Below, one piece after another: positions 12,001 to 24,000 of a stretch of 64,000 bases of DNA. The notes under the pieces are model-generated. The model searched no databases. It worked only from the letters and a program-made list of their open reading frames with translations, and was not told where the DNA came from. The DNA lies in the NCBI GenBank assembly GCA_026874595.1, contig CM049316.1:8792839-8856838 (forward strand), in the 5' to 3' direction. The DNA comes from Sipunculus nudus. Lineage: Eukaryota > Annelida > Sipuncula > Golfingiida > Sipunculidae. Both the position numbers and the translations under genes were made by a program. The first letter of the stretch is position 1. Every line of letters starts with the position of its first letter.

Positions 12001-15000
12001 AAGTATTTGCACTGGTATTCAAATACTTTCATTTTTACCTGAATTCCCATTCTTATGCAAGAAATTTTATAATGGAGTACATATTCATATTCATATTCAT
12101 ATACATTTGCAAAGTATTTGCACCATGTCTGGTATTTATTCAGTTTTAGCCAAACAATGATGTGGAGAATCCAGAATATAAACAAAGGACCCATGGGTCA
12201 GGACAAAAGTTTGAAATTTTTGCAAATGCAAAATATGAAAAATATTCTATTGTAATGTTTTATATTTATATAAGCATATGAGAAGCTAAGAGGAAAGGGT
12301 CCTCCTACTTGGTTATAGTAAAGTTCTCAATATATGATTGCAAACTAATACTCTGACAAGACTGTCATGAAGAAAAACAGTAAAAGTTTTGAGATACTGT
12401 GATGCATATGAAAAATTTACAGATGGACAGGCAAGTGGACAGAATGGACTAATACCTTCATTTCACATTCAAAGGAATAATGCATTTAAGTTTATATACA
12501 AGCCTATTTTTTTAGCATATCCACTTTTTTCTTTAATAGTTTTTATCTGATTCATTTTTTTATTTACAAGTGTTATAAATTTGTAATATAAAAGTGAAAA
12601 TATAAGTTAAAATATTAGAATTCTAAGTTGCAATCATTATATATCCAGAATGTAGCTCACATTGGGTCATATGCATACACATATATTTTATTATTTTTAA
12701 ATCAAATGTTTAAACTGAATGTAAAAGAAAATAATGCCACAACATGGCATCTACAAAATTATTCCTTGAATTCCTATTAAAAAGTTTTGCACATTGGAGT
12801 TTTATTCACCGAAATAAAATAAAAGATTCAGTAAATTTGAAAAATAAAAACATCTTTTCAAATAAAGTATACACACTGTTGGTTGAATGAGGGACAAACA
12901 ATATCATTATGCTAATTACAATCTAAGCTATAATTAATAACTGGAATTAATAGTCAATTTCACACCTGGTGAAGTTTTACTCTTCTGAAGTAAAGCATTA
13001 CTTATCTGATGAACATCCATACTTTCATAGCAATACATCACTTTGTGGACACAATTAAATGTGCACTTTAATCATTGTAACCCTGGTGGTACAATCCAAA
13101 ATCTAAAATGTAGCATGTCCAAGAATAAAATAAAATACAGAAAATTATAACATTTATCTAGTTTATGCACCAGCTGGGTGGGGGGGGGGGGGGGGTTGAG
13201 TGCAGGGCAGAGGAGAAGCCTGCTAGTAGTGGCCAAGCTGGGTCAAGGCAAGCTGCCTGGGTGGGTTACATAATGCAAGTGAAGGCTGTACTACTAGGTG
13301 GGCCAGATATAAACAACACTTGACATGGTGTATGAAAACTTGAATAAAAGCTACTCTTTTCAAACAATTTCTTTGAAATTTCAGATTTTAAAAGATTAAA
13401 TCCTTATGTATATATGCTGTGAAAATTAAATCAACAGTGCTCACAGGGAAAAAACGTGCCACTGCCAAAGTTGGACAAAATTTAAGGTATTAATTTTTTA
13501 TTTATGCTAATAACTTGAAAAATTTGCAAAATTCAGATCTAATTTTGGGTAAACAATATAATCTTGATTGAATAAAGTTATTTTCCTGAAAAAAAGTCTT
13601 CAGCTTCAGCAATTCTCATGTTAAGTGAGCAAATATATTTCCTGATTTTTAAAAAATTGCATTATATTTGGGCCTATAACTTCAAAATAATACCCAATAC
13701 TGACCTAATTTTTGGTATGTGCACAGTAAATATATGGAAGAATATGAATACTAAATATGATCAAAAACAGATCAGTGGTTTTGATATTAGGCAGACTTGA
13801 AGTGTAACAATTGCTTTTTTATGGAAAACGGAGGTTTTACCTTAATATCTCAAAGGAACGAAGTTCTAATGACCCAATTTTCGGTATGGTAGGAGATTTT
13901 GGGGACATCTAATGGTATGCAGAATTTTGGATTCGTAGGTCCAACAGTTTTAAAACGTGCCCTGTTAACGGACGGCCGGCCGGACGGCCGGATGGACGAC
14001 GGACAAAGGACCACGACTATAGCTCAGATGACTTACAGTCAGCTGAGCTAAAAAAGCATTAACACCTTTGCACTTTACCATGCTTACTGTATTTTAGAAC
14101 TTCATCCTATTAAACGTGCACACTTCCGATTGAAACTGAAGAATGAACTAACTGTAGTTTTAAACAGAAAAATGTGGAATAAAGATAAATATCATTATAA
14201 AAAAATACAATAAAAAAACATGAATTCTATTTGAGCAAAACAGATCTAAGAAGAATTTTCTCATTTTCTCCAGTTACTCTCATTCACTACTAAATAGCTT
14301 TAATTATTTTGTTAACTAATCTCAGACCAAGTGAGCCTTGTGTTTGCTAACAAAATGGTTAGCAGCACTTGTTAGACATGGCCTAGACATGATGTGTGTA
14401 TCAAATAAGCTAACCAGGCTTAGACAGCTAAGCTTGTAAACTGCGGTAAGCAGCTATTCATAAACATTTCATACACACTTAGGGTGGGTGCATTTTTCAA
14501 GCTAAACAGACTGAGTCTGCTCAGCATGTGATCTCACCTTTGGTAAGTAGCTTGGTATAGGCATGTCCTTGACATATTTTTTATGACCTTCTGATATTGG
14601 ACAGAAGATGACCTTATCCGGCTGACCGTCCTCCACCGTACATAAATCCCAGTGGTTGCTGTAGAGATCTTTCCCGTTATATTTACATTCAATGTACATC
14701 TCCCCGCCGGTAACTGGGGAAGCTGAAAAAGTAAAAGACAACATTTTTAATTAAACTGTCATAAAAAAAATTTTACTGTTCAGTACCAGTGAGGATCCAG
14801 AGTTTTGTATAGAAAGGGGTTTACAGTTACACTGAGATTCTAAAGAGGTCCACTACTCCTGGAAAAGGGGGGGGGGGGGGGTAGCCCTAAAAATGATGAA
14901 ATGGCTAGACTTAAAATTTTGGGAAAATATGGCAAAAAGGTAAACTCTCACAGTTATGGAATGGTTTCAACCTGCTAACCATCCCCCCCCCCCCCCCCCC

Positions 15001-18000
15001 ATCAAAAGAAAAGTAAGGCGGTGGAACAATACAGGTCGGTTTAAATCTAACAACTTAAAACCATGAATAATAGCCAAGGTATCTTACAGCTATTAAATAA
15101 ATAGTTCTGAATTCTTGGTGAAACCTGCAAAAACCGTAAAAATCTGTGAACCAGGCCAGTGCTGTGTGTTGAAAATAAAATAGCTACATAGAAGAATCTA
15201 AAATTTATATATGAATGCTTAACCATTCATAATACATTTATAAGCATTTTTCTTAATCTATTCATTTAATGAACAACAAAAACACTGACAGTTCAGGAAG
15301 GGCCAATAGACTTCCACTGCAGAGTAAATGATGCTTGAAAAACTATAATAAAGGACTGATTACATGCACAGACAGAGAAAACTGACCCAAAACAGTATTT
15401 AAATATCCAAGATGTCAGGTTTGAAAGAGTGACAGTAGTGTATGAAGGTGTATGATTCAAGTGTCCCAAGCAACAGAGGCATAATTACATCTGATGTATT
15501 AAATTGTAAGGCTGGTCAGCATATAAATCAGTAAGATGGTCCTGTGACCTTGACCTTTGAACTTGTGATGTTGAAATCAAAATAGTTCTTCGGAACTTCT
15601 TCCCTATTGTTTGTTAATCCCAAAGTGAAAGATTTTGTTTGAAACCTTTTCAATGCCTCCAATGACTTTATGAATGTGATAATGATTTGAGTATTCACAA
15701 AGTGAATATGACAGTGACTTATTTAATGCATCTTCATATGAGTTTCAACTTATTGAATGGTGATGTTTACTTGAATGTTGATTTTTACTGAATGTGACAC
15801 TGATGCAAGCGCTGACTTACTGAATGTGACACTAATGTGAGCGAGTGTGACACTCATTTGAATGAGCGTGACACCATTGTGAGTGTTGACTTGCTGAATG
15901 TGACACTGATTAGAAAGCTGACTTACTGAATGTGACAAAGATGTGTTGATTACTGAATATGACCCTGATTTGAGTGCTGACTTACTGAATGTGACGTTTA
16001 AGAAGACCCTGGCCTTGATTCCTCCACTGTCAGGATCTGCCATTAATATGACCTGACCCAGCATGATCTTGTCATCTCCATCTGAAAAAAACACAAACAA
16101 CACTCTGGTCATCTGACTGGATGGCAGCTACATACATTGTCTAAACAATCAGATACAAGTGACAGCCAAGTCAAAATGCTTTCGAGCTGACATTAAATTA
16201 TCTTACATTGGTGAAGTTATAGCCTTTTTTGGGGTAGTTTTAGCTACTGTTCTCACTTCTTGTTATATTTACTGTAAAAAGTATGAAATCAAGAATGCAC
16301 ACAAAAAAGTTTGAAGTGTTAAATGTGTCTTATACGGAGTGTAAATTGTGTCTTGTAAGGACTATAAACTGTCTTGTTAGGACTATAAACTATGCCTAGT
16401 AAGGACTACTAACTGTGCCTTGTAAGGAGTGTCAACTGTGTCTTGTAAAGACTGTGTCCTGTACTAACTGTAAATTGTATCTTGTACGGATTGTAAACCA
16501 TGTCTAGTAAGGACTTCCGTGTCTTGTTAGAAGTGTAAACTGTGTCTTGAAAGGACCATAAACAGTGTTTTATCAGAACGGCAGTCTTGTAAAGACAGTA
16601 ATCTGTGTCTTGTACTGACTGTACATTGTGTCTTGTACAGACAGAAAAATGTGTCTTGTTAGGAATGTAAATTATGTCATGTAAGGACTGTAAACTGTGT
16701 CTTGTAATTTGTTTAAATTGTGTCTTGTATAGTGTGTAAACTGTGTCTTGTAGGGACTGTATACTATGTCTAGTAAGGACTGCTGCTTCTTGTAAGGAGT
16801 GTAAACTATGTCTTGCAAGGACTGCTGTGTTTAATAAAGACTGTAAACTGTGTCTTATACTGACTGTAAATTGTGTCTTGTAAGGATATCAAAATGTTTC
16901 TTGTAAGGAATGTAAACTCTGTCTTTTAAGGACTATAAACTGTGTCTTTTAAGGACTGTAAATTGTATGAAACAAGGAATGAAAATGTCATGCAAGGACT
17001 GTAAAATGGACATGGTGAGACTAACTGTTTGTCACAAGGTCTGTAAAGCAGACTGTATTTTGTAAGGAAGGTTTACGCTATGTTGTACTGGGCATTTCAT
17101 GTGTGATGTAGTCAGATATTTGATTGAACCACATGTTGTACCCTGGCTATCTATCATATCATATACCCTGGTCTAGATCTGATAATAACTTCTGGAGCTA
17201 GTGGACAATCACTTGAACCAGTGACCCATTCAGTTTTCAGATATATTCAGCCTGTTACCATACATTTCACTGTACTCTGGTTCTGACACCAAGGTACAGA
17301 CACATCGAATCCCTGACCAGTGGTATCTATATCGTAATCTACATCACACTATACTCTTGACTCTTGTCCCTACCACAATATGTTTAAAACTTCCCATCAC
17401 GTGCTTGATTGACAGTTACTGAATGGTCTGGAGAATCATGATGCTAACACCAGTACACAAAGGGTGAAACCATGGTTCATTATGCTAACATCGTTTCATA
17501 AATCTATTTGTGCAACTTATAGCCTATTTTTGGGATTTCCAAGACTAACATTTATTCTGGACAATTCTGTCCCCCCCCCCCCCCCAATTAAAATTAAACT
17601 GAATATATTTTTTTTAAAAAATGACAATGCTGTTATTTGTTTTATCATGAACATGGTCAACATCACGTTTAACTTAAAGCACTACTAAGCGATGAGGAAT
17701 CTATGGTGTGTTTGAGTGTGTGCAGGGAGAGGGTAAAGGAAGGGGGGGGGGGGGCCCTTAAGGATTGGGAGGAAGGAGGAGAGATTAACATTTGGCAATG
17801 TATGTACATAGTAATAATTGTAGGCATAGAAAATACATATGGTCATTAACTCCAAATTGCTTGAGTTTAATCTTTAAAATCTGACACTTGCCCCTCCACT
17901 TGGTTAGTGTTTATAACAGCACAAGTAGTGTATCAGGTGATACCTGGACTGATCATCTAATGAGGTCAATGAGTGCCTGGACCATCTACACCTGGATGTT

Positions 18001-21000
18001 TGGTCTGCATTAAAATATACTGAAGAAGAGTTCAGCCAGAGTTCACTTGCAGTGTTTTGTTAAAGCTAAAATATTTCAGGACTTTGGACTTTGCTCTCCT
18101 TACAAACAATATGTAACATGGTAGTCTGGACATTCACCTATGAACTGATGCTAGTAGTGTTACAAACGCATGTACAGCGGATGATATGATGGGTGTTTGG
18201 TCTAAGAACATAAGTGTTGGGTTGTGTGGTAGCTTGGCATGTGTATTTTAACAAGGCTTACATGGCCTAATGCAAACCTGTGCAATGGGATATGGTATAA
18301 TGCTTCAATGCAGTTGCTGGACTGTCACTTTTCAGGTACATGTGTGACATGTTGTATGTATAATGCAAGTACTAAACATTTTGAACCCGATAACAAGCAC
18401 CAATTACACAAACATCACTGCCGAAATACTGGCAATGGTGCACACAACACAAAAATGACTGAAGGTGGTGCCACAAGTAAGGTGAATGAGAAAGCCATAT
18501 AGGATGTATAGACATGCAAAACTTCAGGCAGATACTTTAAACTACTCTTGGGCTATGTGCACAGATGCATGAAACAATTGTAGGTGGCAACAAAACTATC
18601 TGAGAATTATCGAAATGCATAATTTCAGGCTGATATGTCTAATCTCTCCCAAGAAATAAGCAAGAGCATACTCTGCAAAAATTATTTTAGGTGGCACCAC
18701 CAGTCTTGTATACGAAAAAGCTATCTGATTTGTATAGATATGCACAATTTCAGGCTGATATATCAAATCCCTCCTGTGAAATAAGCAGGGACATACACTG
18801 TGCAAAAATTATTGTAGGTGGCACCACCAGTCTTGTATAAGAAAAAGCTATCATAGATGTATATATATGCCAAATTTCAGGCTGATATGTAAAACCACTC
18901 CTGAGAAATAAGCTGGTACATACACTGAGCAAAAGTCAATGCAGGTAGTGACACAGGTCATGTGTAGGAGAAAGCCACCAAAGATGCATGGTCAAGTCAA
19001 AATGTCAGGCCAATACATCAAACTTCTCTTGAGTCAGGTGCATTGGGTTGAACAAGCTCAGGTGATGAAGACAGTTGCCTGAGTAAACTGGAACAAATTA
19101 CCAGCTACAGCTACTGCACTGAGTGAACTCTAGACCTGAAACTGGTTGCAGTGAATGAACTCACTGGTTGCCTAATCTGAATCATTTGGCAGTCTGCCAA
19201 AGCTATAAATAGATCCACTTACATTTGGCCTTTGCCAAATCTGAAATAGTTAGCAGTCTGCCAAGCTATTTATAGATACAGACACAATCTTGGCCTGTTT
19301 GTGAATCTGTTTACACATACTGATAAACTTTGGCTACAATGCTTTTTTCAAGCTGACATATTCATAAAAATTTTTTTATCAAAATGTTAAGAATAAGGCA
19401 AAAAAATAAAAAGGTATGGTTCTCAGGCACTGCCCGCGTCAATTTTAAAACCCGGCATCAACAATTTGTATTTTTATTTTCAATAGAAAGTTACCAATTT
19501 TGAGCCACAGCCGCTTGGAAATTTCTTTCAAGAAGAAAAAAATCATACAATTTTGATAAGATTTCCTTTGTTATGTAGTGCTTTTAATTGTTTAGCAAAA
19601 AAAATATGTTATTATCATGCTTTTCACTTATTATTTGACATTTTTATTAAAACATACCAAAAAATTAAAAATAAAAAGAAATGCCAACATTGATTTCTGA
19701 AAAAGTGTCTGAGAACCAATCCTTATTTTTTTGGCATGATAAAAGATGAGTACTTTCATTGTTAAGGGTCCCATAATTTGCCAAAAATCATTTAAGTAAA
19801 CTTGAACAAAGGCCCCCTAAGAATAATTTTTGTGCAGTGTTACAGAAGTTGAAACAACAGTTTCACAGGAGAAGACTCTTGCAGTTCTCAGTTTGAAATA
19901 GGCTTACTAATGGCCACAAGACCAAATTCAGCTTTCAAATATCTACCAAAATTCAATCAACCCAATGGCCAATCTATTCTTATAAAATAGAAAGAACCCT
20001 ATCCAAGGATAATTCCTGTGAAAAAATAACCCAGTCAGCTTAAAAAAAAACAGGTCTTTGTAGGTGGCACCACAAAACCTCAATCTCAAATATGAGTCAT
20101 GACACCAACATTTGCACAAACTTGGTGATGCTAGCTCCTGTTGTTTCTGAGATACTGTTAGTATACTAGACCAAATGACTTAGTTCAAATTTCTGTAATT
20201 TGGCGAAAAATCATCAAACCCAAAACATTTGGGCAAACTTGAGAGAAACAGTTTCAGGGATTATTTCTGTGAAATACTGAACAATTTGGCTGGACATGCA
20301 GTTTCAGATAAGAAGATATTTAAGGGGAGTTTTTAGCCTTTTCCCTATAAAATTTAAGTAAATGCTGATAGCAAAAAAAAAATCAACAAAATCTAATTGG
20401 ATTTTTTAGATGACTGATATTTTGCATAAAATTTGGTGATGCTAGCTCCTGCCATTTTTAAGATAGTATGGGTTTACTTACGGACAACACCACACCATCA
20501 CTGCAATCACATAAGCTCACGTGTTTACTAATAACATATGGGGCAGGGGGGCTAAATTTCCATCAATATAGTTCAATATACATAAATGGGTACCGTAAAC
20601 TATGAATCCTCCCCCCCCCCCCCCCACCCAAGCAGATTAATCTACATCACTGAGTTGCCTGATGAAGATTAACATACATAAGTTTTGAGGTTCTCCACAT
20701 AACAACAATGAAAACAGAAACCTTGGAGCATCCTCAGAAAAGTCTCATGCCTTGTTATTGGTAATTTTTTGGTGATTTTGTGGGTAGCATTTACACTAGT
20801 GTTTAAAAAAGAACACACACCAATATTACATAAATGGCAATGATTGTGAATGTGCATGCCAATGTGTGCATGCGCGCTTGCATGTGTGTGAGGGGAGGGA
20901 ATAAGGGTGAGGAAAGGTAGGTAGGAGGGGCAGGTGGTAATAATTATAGGTCAGCTCAAAAAATCAATACATTATGGGACTTCTGTGAATTAAAAATATT

Positions 21001-24000
21001 ATGCAATTGATGAAAGAAAATTTAAAAAAAAATTACTATTGGCTCTGTGGGTCACTTGTTACTGCACTGGCTAATACTGAGGAATTTTCTTCATTGACCG
21101 CAACCTTTACACTCTCATACCCCTCAATCTACTTCAAGGTTTACATTAAAAACAAGTGACCCATGGGTCATGACGCTCAGCTGACTGGGAAGAGATTTGC
21201 AAAAGGAAATTTTAATCATCTGAATGGTAGTATATACCCATTCAACTGAAGCATCAAACAGATTAACAAACAGGCCAAGATTGTGTCTGCATTTATATAT
21301 ATTTCAAAAATAGAGAAAAAATGCGTAAACTTAAAAAAATAAAGGTGGCTCCACCAGTCTGCAGAAACTAATAAAAACACTTAATGGTCAATATACATGC
21401 AAAGAATCATGGTGATCTCTGCATTAGTTGTTCAGATACTTCAGCTTTTGTATCAAATTGTCCATTATTCTGAGGGATACTTCGGAGTCCTATAGTTTGA
21501 AGGATATGGGAAACAGAGACCTAATTTCAGGTTTCCACAGACGCTTTTCATGGGCCTCCTTGCATGACAAGAATGAAGATTCTAGGTCCAGTTGTTACTA
21601 TTTGTACCCTGTTGACAGATAACCACATATTAAAAGGTCTAAAAATTAGAGATAAAAAATTCGCAGAAATTTGAAAAAAATAGAGGTGGCGCACCCAGTC
21701 TGCAGATACTGATGGAACACCTCATGATCATTATATATGCGAAAAATCATGACCATCAGTGTTATAGTTATTGAAATACTGCAGTTTTTGTATCAAATTT
21801 TTCATTATTCTGGGGGGTATTTTGGAGCCATACAGCTTAAAGGGGTGAACCCACCTAAGCTGACATGCGTCCATACACGTCTCTCGACATGCTTTACGAC
21901 ACAGATGACGTCCAGTGTGTCGCGACATCCGCCTGTGTCGTGGCAGTGGACCAGCTCACACGACACATCGTGGAGAAGCACACGACACAAGAAGCGTGTT
22001 GGCTTTGCATCGCGGGCCTTACGACACGATCGAACATGTTCGATTTATCGTGCGATGAAAACGCGTGTCGGGTTGCTTCGGTTTCATCTCGACACAACTC
22101 GACACGGATTGTGCAGTGGAACTGGACGTGCGATGCACTTTTCACGGCACAAACCGGCACGCAGCACTACGTGGAGTGAGTGGGTCAATGTCAAGGTCAC
22201 TTCCAGCCAATCATGAGACAATTTTCTGTTGTCTTGCATCGGTCCTGCCTAGGACTGGGTATCGGTCTGCCTATTTAGGTACATTAAGTATTGCAATACA
22301 CTCAATTCGATATCCAATATGTATGGACGATACGCTCCATTTTTCTTTGTATATCATTTCTGCATAAAAGTTCTGAATATATAATGTTTCTTATTTTTTA
22401 ATAAACAGCATATTCACTGCATTTATACTTGATATTGAATGAATTAAAAACACCAAATCAGTTGATAAAAAAACTGATAAAAAAGCTTAATTTTATGTAT
22501 CAGGTCCTTTACAGCAGGTCCTTTAAAACAAAACACAAACCTGAGCAAAACCGCAGGGGCTGCTCTTCCTCTTTAAGGTGAATATAATCTCATACCACGG
22601 GATGAGCCAAGTTTGTCGTTTAATAGAAGGCTTGAAATACGTAATATGTGGAGTACAAACTAATCCAGACCCCATTGGCGTAACTTCATTTACTGGATAG
22701 GCTACTGAAAATTAAAACAACGATCTTGTTTAAGCCCTTTGCACTCCCCATTTCCCACCATTAAATTATATTCCGTCTGGAATATCATACGCTTTTTCCA
22801 TGTCATGATAGTATACAGTTGTTGAACATTTACCCCTCCCTCAAGGCATTGATCACTCAAAGAATATTAGTCAATCGTAGCTTTGGCTGGTATATAAGCA
22901 CTTGGGGAAATTGTTGCTCTAACACCTAATTCAAGTAAAGGTAAAATGGTGAAATTATAAATCCATATACATGCCCTACTATGATCACAAAATTAAAAAA
23001 TAAATAAATATTTAACTGAATGGTAGCAACATTTAATATAAAGTATCAATGTCATCGACGTAAGGAACATCAGTAATCATGGGCCTTGTGGTTGGGGGGG
23101 GGGGGGGGGGGGGGGGCAGCATGTTCCCCTCCCTTTTTTTTGGGGAAATGGTTCTTAATATTTATATCAATTTTCTTTCAATTGCGCATCTCATAACAAG
23201 AAATTTAGGATATCGTGAATGTTCAAACAAATAATGAAAACTAAGCAAAAATAACTTTTATTCTCAAATTATACATACTGTATTATGTCTTGGAAAATGA
23301 TATTGAGAAAGTTTTTATATTCTGGCTGGTGGCTATACTGTCCTCATTATCATGAACGGGGCTTTTCCCCGAACTCGGTGGATTGCCCCCCTCATATTTC
23401 CTGAAAAACAGGGCTCATGTAAGTATCGCTCAAACGCGCCCCATTGTCATAGGAGCCATTTATCTTGTTAAAGTCTTAAAATTCAAAATATAAAATATAT
23501 CGTGGCTATAGCTTTATTGCTAAACACTTGCAACAGATAATCTAAAAAAGTCAACTTTCGGCCAACACGCGATAATCTCCACGTCATGAACCCCAATGTG
23601 TGTCGCGGGTGTGTCGGTCAATTGGTTTGTTAATTTGGCTGCACGACATACTTCACGACACGCTAAGCGACGCAAACCAACATAGCCAAGTGTCAGTGTG
23701 TCTCGCCTGATTTCTGTGTCGGACTGCGTCGCGCTGTGTCGAGTTGCTTGTCGGCCTTGGTGGGTTCACCCCTTAAAGGATATGGGTAACAGAGACCCAA
23801 TTTCAGGTTTCCATGGAGACTTTTCATGGGTCTCCCTGTGTGTAAAGAATGAAGATTCTAGGTCCAGTTGTTATGATTTGTGCCCTGTTAACAGATGTTC
23901 ATATCTTTAAATAATTTGTGATAAAGAGAACTGTTATCTGATTAATGTCTGGGTAACTAACGATCTGGCTCTTGTCTTGACTAGTGGTCAATATTAACAT

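Larger units (their letters stand above)
21152..23910 (+). mobile_element. ACAAGGG-family repeat interrupted by a Harbinger-like element
   Basis: The left end is ACAAGTGACCCATGGGTCAT. Two related internal segments are visible: about 21330-21610 and about 21680-21840 continuing at 23774-23905. Each has AAGGATATGGGWAACAGAGA and GAAGATTCTAGGTCCAGTTG. The second is split by the insertion at 21841-23773. No hairpin end is present, so the copy is 3'-truncated. Confidence 0.65.

Noticed and set aside
16318-17060. CRISPR-like repeat array
   Set aside because: Repeats are degenerate with no constant repeat/unique spacer pattern, and the genome is eukaryotic. It is a minisatellite.
22541-22704. Exon-like segment on the minus strand in ML intron 1 (good acceptor and donor, open frame with VCTPHITYFKPSIKRQTWLI)
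   Set aside because: It lies inside the Harbinger-like transposon. Its length (164 nt) would also break the phase between ML exons 1 and 2, which join perfectly without it.
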